NCBI GenBank assembly: GCA_026785645.1
Contig: JAJAZM010000075.1
Span: 1 to 15,470, forward strand
Direction of reading: 5' to 3'
Source: Sphingomonas bacterium
GTDB lineage: Bacteria > Pseudomonadota > Alphaproteobacteria > Sphingomonadales > Sphingomonadaceae
DNA length: 15,470 nucleotides
Shown: piece after piece, positions 1 through 7,927 of the stretch
Layout of the letters: each line of letters opens with the position of its first letter
Position numbering within the stretch: position 1 is the stretch's first letter
Made by a program: the position numbers and the translations under genes
The notes under the pieces: generated by a model
What the model was told of the DNA's origin: nothing
Database searches by the model: none
Seen by the model: the letters and a program-made list of their open reading frames with translations, nothing else

Positions 1-1
1 G

Positions 2-2038
2 GCATGGCGAGTCGCGCTTGGCGCGTTGATGGTGACGGCGGCTGGCACCGCGCTGGCGGCGCCGGCGACGGGGCCGACACCGGCCTTCACCGGCAGCGAC
101 TTGTTCACCTTGTCCGCAGCAAGCGATCCCCAGATCAGCCCCGACGGGCGGCAGATCGCTTACGTCCGCCGCTCGAACGACATCATGACCGACAAGACGC
201 GCTCATCGATCTGGCTGGTCGATGCCGCGACCGGCCAGCAACGCCCGATCGCGGCTGGCAGCGGCGACCATTTCGGCCCGGCCTGGTCGCCCGACGGCAA
301 AAGGCTCGCTTACGGCTCAACCGCAGAGGGTGGCGCTCCCCAGCTCTACGTGCGCTGGATGGACGGCGGCCAGACGGTGCGCATCACCGGCCTTCCCGAC
401 AGCCCGCAGGCAATCGAATGGTCGCCCGACGGCACCCGCATCGCCTATCTGATGGCGGTCCCCGACGACGGACCGAAGTTGGGCTCGGCACCGCCCAAGC
501 CCGAAGGGGCCGCATGGGGCAAGCCGCTCGAGATCATCGACAAGGTGACCTACCGCGCCGACAGCACCGGCTATCTCAACCCCGGATACGACCATATTTT
601 CATCGTCGACGCACTCGGCGGTTCGCCCCGCCAGCTGACCTTCGGCGCGTTTCACGACGGCGCCCCCCACTGGTCACCCGACGGCCGCTCGATCCTGTTC
701 AGCGCGGTGCGCAAGCCCGACTGGGAGCTGATTGCCGCCGACAGCGAAGTGTATCGAGTCAGCCTGGCCGGCGGAGAGCCGCAGGCGCTCACCACCCGCA
801 ACGGACCCGATGCCAGCCCGCGGCCATCGCCCGATGGGCGCAGCATCGCGTACATCGGCTTCGACGATCAGTTGAAGGGTTTCGAGCAGAGCAAGCTGTA
901 TGTGATGGACAGCAATGGCGGCGGCGCGCGCACGATCGCGCCGGGGCTCGACCGATCGATCGACGATTTCGAGTGGAGTGCGGACGGACGCTCGATCGTC
1001 GCTTCCTATGAGCAAGCGGGGCGAGTCACGGTGGCGCGGATCGGCCTCGACGGTCGGGTCACGCCGATTACCAATGACGTCGGCGGTGGCGGGCTCGACC
1101 GACCCTACGCCGGCGGCGATTTCAGTGTCGCGCGCAACGGCTCGGTCGCCTTCACCACCGACAGTCCGAGCCGCCCAGCCGAGCTGGCGATCGTCAGCGG
1201 CGGCCAGACACGTCGATTGACCCGGCTCAACGAGCTCGGCCTGGCGGGCAAGAATCTCGGCACGTTGCGCGAAATCGCGGTCACCGCGCCCGATGGCGGC
1301 AAGGTGCCGAGCTGGATCCTGCTCCCGCCCGGACATGTCGAGGGCACGCCGGTCCCGATCATCCTCGAAATCCACGGCGGCCCCTATGCCGCGTATGGCC
1401 CGGGCTTTTCGACCGATTATCAGCTCTATGCTGCCGCCGGCTATGCGGTACTCTACACCAACCCGCGCGGTTCGACCGGCTACGGCCAAGCCTTCGCCGA
1501 CGGGATCGAGAAGACCTATCCAGGCAGCAACTATGACGATTTGATGGCTGCCGTCGATGCGGCGGGGGCGGCGGGATATGCCGATTCGAACAATTTGTTC
1601 GTTACCGGCGGATCGGGCGGCGGGATCCTGACCGCTTGGATCATCGGCAAGACCAACCGCTTCAAGGCGGCGGCGGCGCAGAAACCGGTGATCAACTGGA
1701 CGACGCAGGTGCTGACCGCCGACCTGGTGCCGTTTTTCGGGCCTTATTGGATGGGCAGCCTGCCGTGGGAAAACTACCAGAGCTATTGGGCCCGATCGCC
1801 ATTGAGCCTGATGGCCAACGTCAAAACCCCGACCCTGGTGGTGGTAGGAAGCGACGATTACCGCACCCCGGTGAGCGAGGCCGAGCAGCTCTACGCCGCC
1901 TTGAAGCTGGTCAAGGTGCCGACGATGCTGGTCAAAGTGCCCGACGCCAGCCACGGCGGGATCGCTGCGCGCCCGTCGCAATCGGCGGCTAAGGCGTCGG
2001 CGATCATTGCGTGGTTCGACAAGTATCGGAAGCGCTAG
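2..2038 (+). CDS. S9 family prolyl oligopeptidase-type serine peptidase (5' partial)
   Basis: Exported or periplasmic serine peptidase that would cleave short peptides, resembling dipeptidyl aminopeptidase/acylaminoacyl peptidase. The frame is open from base 2 and reads AWRVALGALMVTAAG then ALAAPA, the hydrophobic core and cleavage region of a signal peptide, so the true start lies upstream; the first possible internal start is TTG at 26. The N-terminal half has at least six beta-propeller repeats of the form SPDGxxIAY (bases about 130-1000). The C-terminal alpha/beta hydrolase domain has the nucleophile motif GGSGGG (Ser codon 1613-1615), Asp in GSDDYRTP (1856-1858) and His in DASHGG (1952-1954), a complete triad. 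About 670 residues fits the family. Function class is secure; the substrate is unknown. It lies 85 bases upstream of an M28 peptidase, suggesting a shared role in peptide scavenging. Confidence 0.93.
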   Translation, partial: AWRVALGALMVTAAGTALAAPATGPTPAFTGSDLFTLSAASDPQISPDGRQIAYVRRSNDIMTDKTRSSIWLVDAATGQQRPIAAGSGDHFGPAWSPDGKRLAYGSTAEGGAPQLYVRWMDGGQTVRITGLPDSPQAIEWSPDGTRIAYLMAVPDDGPKLGSAPPKPEGAAWGKPLEIIDKVTYRADSTGYLNPGYDHIFIVDALGGSPRQLTFGAFHDGAPHWSPDGRSILFSAVRKPDWELIAADSEVYRVSLAGGEPQALTTRNGPDASPRPSPDGRSIAYIGFDDQLKGFEQSKLYVMDSNGGGARTIAPGLDRSIDDFEWSADGRSIVASYEQAGRVTVARIGLDGRVTPITNDVGGGGLDRPYAGGDFSVARNGSVAFTTDSPSRPAELAIVSGGQTRRLTRLNELGLAGKNLGTLREIAVTAPDGGKVPSWILLPPGHVEGTPVPIILEIHGGPYAAYGPGFSTDYQLYAAAGYAVLYTNPRGSTGYGQAFADGIEKTYPGSNYDDLMAAVDAAGAAGYADSNNLFVTGGSGGGILTAWIIGKTNRFKAAAAQKPVINWTTQVLTADLVPFFGPYWMGSLPWENYQSYWARSPLSLMANVKTPTLVVVGSDDYRTPVSEAEQLYAALKLVKVPTMLVKVPDASHGGIAARPSQSAAKASAIIAWFDKYRKR

Positions 2039-2074
2039 CGCTTCCGGGGGTTCGACAAATATCGGAACCGCTAG
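2013..2074 (+). repeat. 36-bp imperfect tandem duplication of the S9 gene 3' end
   Basis: The last 26 bases of the S9 gene, including its stop codon (2013-2038), recur at 2049-2074 with two substitutions, at a period of exactly 36 bases. Because 36 is a multiple of three, the second copy is in frame: after the first stop the reading continues RFRGFDKYRNR and stops again, mirroring the authentic C-terminus WFDKYRKR. It looks like a slippage or unequal-crossover duplication that left a spare C-terminus behind the stop. Confidence 0.8.
2027..2046 (+). terminator. Perfect 20-base palindrome across the S9 stop codon
   Basis: CGGAAGCGCTAGCGCTTCCG is its own reverse complement and contains the TAG stop of the S9 gene at its centre. 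In RNA it could form an 8-bp stem with a CUAG loop. No U-run follows, so it is not a canonical intrinsic terminator; it could be a 3'-end stabilising hairpin, a weak attenuator or a by-product of the adjacent tandem duplication. Confidence 0.35.
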
Positions 2075-2076
2075 CC

Positions 2077-2118
2077 ATCTCCAGTCGTCGCGTTAGGGTA
2101 CGCGCGACGACAGGAGAT
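2077..2118 (+). promoter_or_regulatory. 5' leader hairpin that pairs the M28 ribosome binding site
   Basis: ATCTCC (2077-2082) pairs with GGAGAT (2113-2118), and GTCGTCGCG (2084-2092) pairs with CGCGACGAC (2103-2111), separated only by an A-A mismatch and closed by a 10-base loop. The 15 paired positions are perfect. The downstream strand contains the AGGAG Shine-Dalgarno sequence of the M28 gene, whose ATG is at 2124. The dyad is seen directly; that it controls translation is inferred. It is very GC-rich, so opening would need a ribosome, helicase or factor. Confidence 0.5.
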
Positions 2119-2123
2119 TTTCC

Positions 2124-3869
2124 ATGAAGCGTTCGACCTTTCTTGCATTGGCATCCACCCTTGCGCTGGCGATCGGGACCAGCGCCGCGACTGCGCAAAC
2201 TGCCCAATTCGACACCACGCGCCTGTCCGAGCACATCCGCATCCTTGGCTCCGACGCCTTCGAAGGACGCGCGCCCAATTCGTCGGGCGAGACCAAGACC
2301 GTCGCTTACCTGGTCGACCAATTCGCCAAGGCCGGGCTCCAGCCAGGCGGGACGATCGTCAATGGAAAGCGGAGCTGGACCCAGCCGGTGCCGTTGCTCA
2401 AGTCCGAATTCACCGCGAGCCCGCGGATCGCGGTGACGCTCGGCGGGAAGTCGGTGGCGTTGGCCCAAGGCGAGGAGATTGCGGTCCGCTCCCCGACCAA
2501 TGGCGACAAGGGGATCGACCTCACCAAAGCGCCGCTGGTGTTCGTCGGTTATGGCGTCAAGGCGCCCGAGCGCGGGTGGGACGATTTCAAGGGCCAGGAC
2601 CTCAAGGGCAAGGTGCTGGTGATGCTGGTCAATGATCCCGACTTCGAGGGCGGAGAAGGGAGTTTCGGCGGCAAGGCAATGACCTATTACGGTCGCTGGA
2701 CCTACAAATATGAGGAAGGCGCACGCCAGGGTGCGGCCGGGGTGCTGGTGATTCATGAGACCGCACCGGCTTCCTATGGCTGGGCGACGGTCAAGAACAG
2801 CAACACCAATGCGATGTTCGACATCGTCAGGAAGAACCCGCGCGCCGAGCATCCACCGATGGAAGGCTGGATCCAGAGCGACCTCGCGGCGCGATTGTTC
2901 GCGGATTCGGGGCTCGATTTCGAGGCGATGAAGGCGGCGGCGCGCAAGAAGGACTTCCGCCCGGTCATGCTCAAGGCGCGGATCGACGTCAAAGGCGCGG
3001 CCACGACCGAGGTCATCACCTCGCAGAATGTGGTCGGGCTGCTGCGAGGTTCGGCGCGCCCCGACGAGACGGTGATCTACACCGGACACTGGGACCATCT
3101 CGGGATCGGCCTGCCCGACGCCAATGGCGACCGCATCTACAATGGCGCGATCGACAATGGCACCGGAATTGCCCATCTGATCGAGCAGGCGCGTGCCTTT
3201 TCGACCGGACCGAGGCCGCAACGGTCGGTGGTGTTCCTGGCGGTTACCGCCGAAGAAAAGGGGCTGCTGGGCAGCGAATATTATGCCGCCAACCCGATCT
3301 ACTCGGCGGGCAAGACCGCGGGCGTGATCAACACCGACGTGATGGGGGTGCAGGGCCCGGCGCGCGATTATTCGATCCGCGGCAACCAGAAGTTCGGGCT
3401 GCTCGACATCCTCATCGAGGAAGCGACCAAGCGCGGGCGGCGCTACACGCCCGATCCCAAGCCCGAGACCGGCGGCTTCTTCCGCTCCGACCATTTCACT
3501 TTGGCCAAGGCGGGGATCCCGGCGCTGAGCTTCTCGCCGGGACAGGACCTGGTCACCGGCGGGGTGGCGCGGGCGCAGGCCTATGCCACCGATTATACCG
3601 CGCGGCTGTATCACCAGCCCGACGATGAATGGTCGGCCGACTGGGACCTGACCGGAATCGCGGCCGATGCCGAACTACTCCACGCGGTGGGCGTGCGGCT
3701 GGCGAATAGCGGCGACTGGCCCAATTGGAGCGAAGACAGCGAATTCCGCGTGGCGCGTGATCGAAGCTCGGCGGATCGCGGCGAGGCGATGACGGCACCC
3801 GCGGCACCAGTGGCGCCAATGGCACCCGCAGCAACTCCCCCGCCCGTCAGGACGGAGGAACGCGGCTGA
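2124..3869 (+). CDS. M28 family zinc metallopeptidase, exported
   Basis: Secreted or periplasmic aminopeptidase-like zinc enzyme of 581 residues. A Sec signal peptide covers residues 1-25 (KRST, hydrophobic stretch, ATAQTAQ). A protease-associated-like insert precedes the catalytic domain. All expected M28 metal and catalytic residues are visible: His322 and Asp324 in GHWDHLG, bridging Asp344 in GAIDNGTG, Glu377-Glu378 in TAEEKG, Asp405 in NTDVMG and His457 in RSDHFT, predicting a two-zinc site. The C-terminus is an Ala/Pro-rich tail (MTAPAAPVAPMAPAATPPP) of no known function, possibly a linker. The ATG at 2124 has AGGAG seven bases upstream, inside a hairpin. GST follows after 23 bases, suggesting an operon. 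Confidence 0.94.
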   Translation: MKRSTFLALASTLALAIGTSAATAQTAQFDTTRLSEHIRILGSDAFEGRAPNSSGETKTVAYLVDQFAKAGLQPGGTIVNGKRSWTQPVPLLKSEFTASPRIAVTLGGKSVALAQGEEIAVRSPTNGDKGIDLTKAPLVFVGYGVKAPERGWDDFKGQDLKGKVLVMLVNDPDFEGGEGSFGGKAMTYYGRWTYKYEEGARQGAAGVLVIHETAPASYGWATVKNSNTNAMFDIVRKNPRAEHPPMEGWIQSDLAARLFADSGLDFEAMKAAARKKDFRPVMLKARIDVKGAATTEVITSQNVVGLLRGSARPDETVIYTGHWDHLGIGLPDANGDRIYNGAIDNGTGIAHLIEQARAFSTGPRPQRSVVFLAVTAEEKGLLGSEYYAANPIYSAGKTAGVINTDVMGVQGPARDYSIRGNQKFGLLDILIEEATKRGRRYTPDPKPETGGFFRSDHFTLAKAGIPALSFSPGQDLVTGGVARAQAYATDYTARLYHQPDDEWSADWDLTGIAADAELLHAVGVRLANSGDWPNWSEDSEFRVARDRSSADRGEAMTAPAAPVAPMAPAATPPPVRTEERG

Positions 3870-3892
3870 TCGATCGGACAGAGGAGCGAAGC

Positions 3893-4522
3893 ATGGCAGA
3901 CATCAGATTCTACACCAACCCGATGTCGCGCGGGCAAATCGCGCGCTGGATGCTGGAAGAAATGGGCCAGCCCTACGACAGCGAAATCCTCGATTATGCC
4001 TCGACCATGAAGACCGACGCCTATCGGGCGATCAACCCGATGATGAAGGTCCCGGCGATTGTCCACCGTGGCAAGGTGGTGACCGAATGCGCCGGGATCA
4101 TCGCCTATCTCGCCGATGCTTTCCCCGAGGCGGACCTCGCACCGCGCGACGAGGAGAAGGCCGATTATTACCGCTGGATGTTTTTCGCCGCCGGGCCGAT
4201 CGAGCAGGCGGTGACCAACAAGTCGGCGGGGTTCGAGCCCAGCGCGGAAAAGGGCAGGATGTTCGGTTACGGAAATTACGACCTGGCAGTGAACACGCTG
4301 GCCGATCATTTCGCCTCGAGCGACTATGTCTGCGGCGACCGCTTCACCGCCGCCGACGTCTATGTCGGCAGCCAGGTGATGTGGGGGACCCAGTTCGCAA
4401 CCCTTCCCTCGCTTCCGTCGTTTCTCGCCTACGGTGAACGATTGTCCGCCCGTGCAGCCTATCAGCGCGGCAAGGAGATCGACGGAAAACTGATCGCGGA
4501 GATGCAGGCCGCCGCAAGCTGA
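3893..4522 (+). CDS. Glutathione S-transferase-like protein
   Basis: Cytosolic GST-fold protein of 209 residues that would conjugate or reduce substrates with glutathione. The N-terminal thioredoxin-like domain starts with IRFYTNPMSRGQIARWMLEE, where Ser12 or the adjacent Asn/Thr could contact the glutathione thiol. The cis-proline segment MMKVPAIV and the TECAGIIAYLAD helix (the glutathione gamma-glutamyl binding region) follow at residues about 48-75. The C-terminal half is helical with the usual FTAADVYVGSQ segment. The ATG at 3893 follows GAGGAG. It sits between an M28 peptidase and a dienelactone hydrolase with short spacings, so it is probably co-transcribed with both. The GST class and substrate cannot be read from sequence. 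Confidence 0.92.
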   Translation: MADIRFYTNPMSRGQIARWMLEEMGQPYDSEILDYASTMKTDAYRAINPMMKVPAIVHRGKVVTECAGIIAYLADAFPEADLAPRDEEKADYYRWMFFAAGPIEQAVTNKSAGFEPSAEKGRMFGYGNYDLAVNTLADHFASSDYVCGDRFTAADVYVGSQVMWGTQFATLPSLPSFLAYGERLSARAAYQRGKEIDGKLIAEMQAAAS

Positions 4523-4533
4523 GGGAGCGACAC

Positions 4534-5412
4534 ATGGACCAGGATCAGCGCCAGCAGGCGATCGAACTTTACGACCAGTACACGCATGAAGGCATGGACC
4601 GACGCTTGTTCATGGCGCGGATGACGGCGATTGCGGGCAGCGCTGCAGCCGCCTCGGCGCTGGTCGCGACGATCGCCGCCGATCCCGCCGCGGCGGCGAT
4701 CGTCCCGCCCACCGACCGGCGCCTGCGAACGTCAATGATCAAGCTGCTTGGTAGCGGCGGACTGCCGAGCTACACCGCCTACACCGCCGAACCCGCCAAC
4801 GGCGCGCGCGAAGCGTCGGTAATCGTGATCCACGAGAATCGAGGGCTCAACGATCATGGCAGAGACGTTGCGCGGCGCCTCGCTCTGTCTGGTTTCCATG
4901 CGGTCGCGGTCGATTTCCTGTCGCCCCTCGGCGGCACCCCGACCGACGAGAACCAGGCGCGGGACATGATCGGCAAGCTCGACCTGACTGCCTCGACCAA
5001 TCACGCGGTGGCGATGGTCGACCAGCTTTCCAGGCGACCCGGCGGCAACGGCAAGGTCGGCGTGGTCGGCTTCTGCTGGGGCGGTGCGTTCGTCAACCGG
5101 CTCGCGGTCGCAGCCGGCGACAAGCTCGACGTCGGCGTTTCCTATTACGGTGTCGCCCCCGACCCGTCCGAAGCCGCACGAGTCTCGGCGCCGCTGGTGA
5201 TCCAGCTCGCGGGGCTCGACGAGCGCGTCAACAAGACGGCCTTCCCGTGGGTCACCGCGCTTCGCGCCGCCGGCAAGCCGGTAAAATATTTCCTTTATGA
5301 CCGGGTCAATCACGCGTTCAATAACGACACGTCTGCCGAGCGGTACAACAAGGCTGCGTCCGACTTGGCGTGGAAGCGGACCATTGCCGCCTTCCGGACC
5401 AACCTGCGCTGA
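4534..5412 (+). CDS. Dienelactone hydrolase family protein with twin-arginine signal
   Basis: Alpha/beta hydrolase of 292 residues, related to carboxymethylenebutenolidase. The catalytic Cys181 (GFCWGG), Asp229 (GLDERVN) and His260 (RVNHAFNN) form the Cys-Asp-His triad typical of the family. Residues 22-54 (DRRLFMARM followed by an Ala-rich hydrophobic stretch) look like a Tat export signal with Arg23-Arg24, preceded by an unusually long 20-residue N-region. GGGAG-type ribosome binding sequence overlaps the GST stop, and the gap is 11 bases, implying translational coupling. The substrate is unknown; a ring-cleavage role is not supported because no aromatic-degradation genes are nearby. Confidence 0.92.
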   Translation: MDQDQRQQAIELYDQYTHEGMDRRLFMARMTAIAGSAAAASALVATIAADPAAAAIVPPTDRRLRTSMIKLLGSGGLPSYTAYTAEPANGAREASVIVIHENRGLNDHGRDVARRLALSGFHAVAVDFLSPLGGTPTDENQARDMIGKLDLTASTNHAVAMVDQLSRRPGGNGKVGVVGFCWGGAFVNRLAVAAGDKLDVGVSYYGVAPDPSEAARVSAPLVIQLAGLDERVNKTAFPWVTALRAAGKPVKYFLYDRVNHAFNNDTSAERYNKAASDLAWKRTIAAFRTNLR

Positions 5413-5423
5413 CCCGTGAGTTT

Positions 5424-5455
5424 GCCAAGCCGGTCGAAGCGGCATATGGCTTGGC
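5424..5455 (+). terminator. Weak hairpin after the hydrolase gene
   Basis: GCCAAGCC (5424-5431) and GGCTTGGC (5448-5455) are perfect inverted repeats with a 16-base loop, 12 bases after the hydrolase stop. Only a short CGTTTC stretch follows, so termination would be partial. It marks the end of the M28-GST-hydrolase operon or a read-through point into the kinase gene. Confidence 0.35.
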
Positions 5456-5488
5456 TCGTTTCACTCCCCATTCGATCGCGACAAGTGC

Positions 5489-6478
5489 ATGAACTCGCTT
5501 GATTTTCCGTCCATTGCCAATAATTTCAAAAGCGCGTCGAACGACATGCTTGCGGCGATCCTCGATCAGAGCGCGGATTGCATCAAGGTGATCGGCCCGA
5601 CCGGCAGCCTCGATTTCATGAATCGCAACGGCCGCTGCGCGATGGGCATCGACGATTTCGCGCTGGTCGCGGGCAAGGACTGGTGGGACATGTGGCCCGA
5701 AGAATCCCAGCCGCTGATCCGCGACGCCATCACCAAGGCGCAAAGTGGCGAGAATAGCCGGTTCGAGGCGTTCTGTCCGACCGGCAAGGGCGAGCCGCGG
5801 TGGTGGGACGTGTCGGTCGCCCCGCTGCGCGACGAGCATGGCGAACTGCAGGGCCTGATCTCGATCTCGCGCGACATTTCACGGGATATCGCCTCCCGTC
5901 GGCTGCGCGAATCCACTGCCGCCGAGATGAAGCATCGGCTGTCCAACGCTTATGCGCTGACCAGTGCGATCGTCATCGCCACCGCACGCGGCAAACCCGA
6001 GCGAGAGGCCTTTGCCCGGGAGATTGTCGACCGGTTGCAGCGCCTCGGGGTGGCCCAGTCACTGCTGCTCGATGGCGATGCGATCGGCACGGCGACACTC
6101 GACACGCTGGTGCGGCGGCTGACCGAGCCGTTCTGCGGCGATTCGGCGGCGCTCGATATTGCTCCGTTGCCCGACGTCGATCTCGACGAGACGCAAGTCC
6201 GTACGCTGGCGCTGATGCTCGGCGAGTTCAGCACCAATTCGAACAAATATGGAGCGCTCGGCCACGGGGGGAAGATTTCGATCGACGGCCAGATCGAGGG
6301 GCATGTGCTGAATCTCGGGTGGAGCGAAACCACCGACCGCCCAGTCGACACGGAGCAGCGCGACGGGAGCAGCGGGCTGACCCTGATCCGACGCATGATC
6401 GGCGCCAACGGCGGGACCCTCGACATTGCGTGGCGCCCCGACGGGCTGGACATTACGGTCACCTTGCCAGGCTTCTGA
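5489..6478 (+). CDS. PAS-domain HWE/HisKA_2-type sensor histidine kinase
   Basis: Cytosolic sensor kinase of 329 residues with no membrane segment. A PAS domain spans residues about 18-130 (AAILDQSADCIKVIG to GLISISRDISRD). The phospho-acceptor box EMKHRLSNAYAL gives His149. The ATPase region has LGEFSTNSNKYGAL (Asn250 in the N box), LGWSET (the W-x-E element of HWE kinases) and SSGLTLIRRMIGANGG (G box). In alphaproteobacteria such kinases often feed the PhyR-NepR-EcfG general stress response; that link is inference here because no receiver, PhyR or sigma factor gene is in the window. The ATG at 5489 has no clear Shine-Dalgarno sequence; Met20 is an alternative start but would trim the PAS N-cap. 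Confidence 0.9.
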   Translation: MNSLDFPSIANNFKSASNDMLAAILDQSADCIKVIGPTGSLDFMNRNGRCAMGIDDFALVAGKDWWDMWPEESQPLIRDAITKAQSGENSRFEAFCPTGKGEPRWWDVSVAPLRDEHGELQGLISISRDISRDIASRRLRESTAAEMKHRLSNAYALTSAIVIATARGKPEREAFAREIVDRLQRLGVAQSLLLDGDAIGTATLDTLVRRLTEPFCGDSAALDIAPLPDVDLDETQVRTLALMLGEFSTNSNKYGALGHGGKISIDGQIEGHVLNLGWSETTDRPVDTEQRDGSSGLTLIRRMIGANGGTLDIAWRPDGLDITVTLPGF

Positions 6479-6487
6479 CGCGATGAC

Positions 6488-6525
6488 AAAAGGCCCGGTG
6501 GATCGCTCCGCCGGGCCTCTTCTTT
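6488..6525. terminator. Bidirectional intrinsic terminator
   Basis: A 12-bp stem with one G-T pair, AGGCCCGGTGGA (6491-6502) against TCCGCCGGGCCT (6507-6518), is closed by the tetraloop TCGC. On the plus strand it is followed by CTTCTTTATCGCTCTTT; on the minus strand it is followed by TTTT. It lies between the convergent kinase and Bax inhibitor-1 genes and should stop transcription from both. Confidence 0.88.
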
Positions 6526-6546
6526 ATCGCTCTTTAAGCGGTCGCC

Positions 6547-7275
6547 TTAGCGGCGGTCGCCCATGAAGCTGAGCAGGAAGGTGAACATGTTGATGAAGTC
6601 GAGATAGAGGCTCAGCGCGCCCATGATGACAGTCTTGCCCATCATGTCGGTGCCCGCAACATGCGCGTACATCGACTTGATCTTCTGCGTGTCATAGGCG
6701 GTCAGGCCGGCAAACAGCAGCACGCCGATCGCGCTGATCGCCATCTGCATTGCCGGCGACTGGAGGAACAGGTTGATGACCATCGCCACCAGCAGTCCGA
6801 CGACACCCATGATCAGGAAGGTGCCGAAGCCCGACAAATCCTTCTTGGTGGTGTAGCCGTACAGGCTGAGCCCCATGAACGCCGCCGAGACCGCGAAGAA
6901 GGTCTGTGCGATCGAGGTGCCGGTGTAGACCAGGAAGATGGTCGACATCGACAGGCCCATCGCCGTGGCGAACGCCCAGAATAGAACCTGAAGCGTCCCC
7001 GTCGAGATCCGATTGATGCCGAAACTCATCACCATGACGAAGCCAAGAGGCGCAAGCATGATCAACCAGCGCAGCGGCGTGGCCATCACCTGGGCGGCCA
7101 TTCCGCTATTGGCGAACAGAAGGGCGACGATGCCGGTCAACAGCACCCCCGACGCCATGTAATTATAGACTGACAGCATGTAGGACCGAAGGCCCGCATC
7201 GCGGGCGGCGCGCGGCACACCGACGGCAATCGCCGGGTCCAGGCCGGTCGTGCGCGGGTCGAACTGGTTCTGCAT
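6547..7275 (-). CDS. Bax inhibitor-1/YccA family membrane protein
   Basis: Integral inner-membrane protein of 242 residues with about seven hydrophobic helices after a 30-residue polar N-terminus. Family hallmarks are the helix ending AGLTAYDTQKIKSMY and the final LSLYLDFINMFTFLLSFMG, which hold the paired acidic residues that form the pH-sensitive calcium-leak gate in characterised bacterial members. E. coli relatives interact with the FtsH protease; whether this one does is unknown. The start at 7275 is preceded on the minus strand by AAGGAG, a good ribosome binding site. It is monocistronic, between the shared terminator and a divergent promoter region. Confidence 0.94.
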   Translation of the reverse strand: MQNQFDPRTTGLDPAIAVGVPRAARDAGLRSYMLSVYNYMASGVLLTGIVALLFANSGMAAQVMATPLRWLIMLAPLGFVMVMSFGINRISTGTLQVLFWAFATAMGLSMSTIFLVYTGTSIAQTFFAVSAAFMGLSLYGYTTKKDLSGFGTFLIMGVVGLLVAMVINLFLQSPAMQMAISAIGVLLFAGLTAYDTQKIKSMYAHVAGTDMMGKTVIMGALSLYLDFINMFTFLLSFMGDRR

Positions 7276-7316
7276 TTCATCTCCTTTGCGTGGGCAACAG
7301 GCCCGTCACAACTCAC

Positions 7317-7345
7317 TATATCGGTGATATGGTCCTTTCCTTCAA
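7317..7345 (-). promoter_or_regulatory. Possible sigma70-type promoter for the Bax inhibitor-1 gene
   Basis: On the minus strand TTGAAG (7345-7340) is followed after 17 bases by GATATA (7322-7317); TATAGT two bases further on is an alternative -10. The -10 overlaps a small dyad, ATATC-GGT-GATAT (7318-7330). Spacing to the gene start, about 40 bases, is reasonable. Weak consensus match, so tentative. Confidence 0.3.
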
Positions 7346-7390
7346 GGGAATCCGTTCGCGGTTCGTCTCGTCGCGGGATAGAGCCGGGGG

Positions 7391-7927
7391 ATGCACCGCC
7401 TGTTCGTCGCGCTCCACCCGTCCCCCTCGATCCGTTTGGCATGCCTTGCGGCGAGGGAGGATGGCCCGCCGGGCTGGGCGTGGCAGGACGAAGATCAGCT
7501 TCACCTGACGTTGCGTTACATCGGCGACGTCGACCGGCCGGTGGCGGAGGATGTCGCCGCGGCATTGGCCACGATCCATGCCCCGGCCGTCGAGTTCGCT
7601 TTGTCGGGGGTCGGCTGGTTCGACCATGGTTCGCGCGGGGCGTTGTTCGCTCGGGTGGCGCCGGTCGAACCGCTCGCCGCGCTCCATGCCAAGCTCGATC
7701 GCGCCTTGGTCCGTGACGGCCTGAAGCCCGAAGGTCGCGCCTTCCTGCCCCATATCACCCTCGCCCGGCGCCGCTCCTTGGCGGTCGATCCGGGCGGGTG
7801 GATCGGGCGCAATGCAGGCCTGATCAGCGCCGCCGAGCGAATCTCGTCGATGATCCTGTTCGAAAGCCATGTCGGCCGTCATGGCTCGTCCTACGAGGTA
7901 ATCGCTTCCTATCCGCTCGCGGGTTGA
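7391..7927 (+). CDS. thpR: RNA 2',3'-cyclic phosphodiesterase (ThpR/LigT family)
   Basis: Cytosolic 2H phosphoesterase of 178 residues that opens 2',3'-cyclic phosphates on RNA to 2'-phosphates; family members also ligate tRNA halves in vitro. The fold begins HRLFVALHPS, and the two catalytic H-x-T/S-type motifs are HLTL (His38) and HITL (His121), in the expected positions. The ATG at 7391 sits directly after GCCGGGGG, a close but usable ribosome binding site. Its stop lies inside the 3' end of the convergent CPBP protease gene (19-base overlap), with no terminator between them. Confidence 0.93.
   Translation: MHRLFVALHPSPSIRLACLAAREDGPPGWAWQDEDQLHLTLRYIGDVDRPVAEDVAAALATIHAPAVEFALSGVGWFDHGSRGALFARVAPVEPLAALHAKLDRALVRDGLKPEGRAFLPHITLARRRSLAVDPGGWIGRNAGLISAAERISSMILFESHVGRHGSSYEVIASYPLAG

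Noticed and set aside
674..1981. Minus-strand open frame of 435 codons opposite the S9 gene
   Set aside because: The plus strand carries a full beta-propeller and catalytic triad; the antisense frame lacks any motif or ribosome binding site.
2004..3614. Long minus-strand open frame (536 codons) opposite the M28 gene
   Set aside because: It mirrors a gene with complete M28 motifs and signal peptide; its own translation has no recognisable domain and is rich in Arg, Gly and His, as expected for antisense frames in GC-rich DNA.
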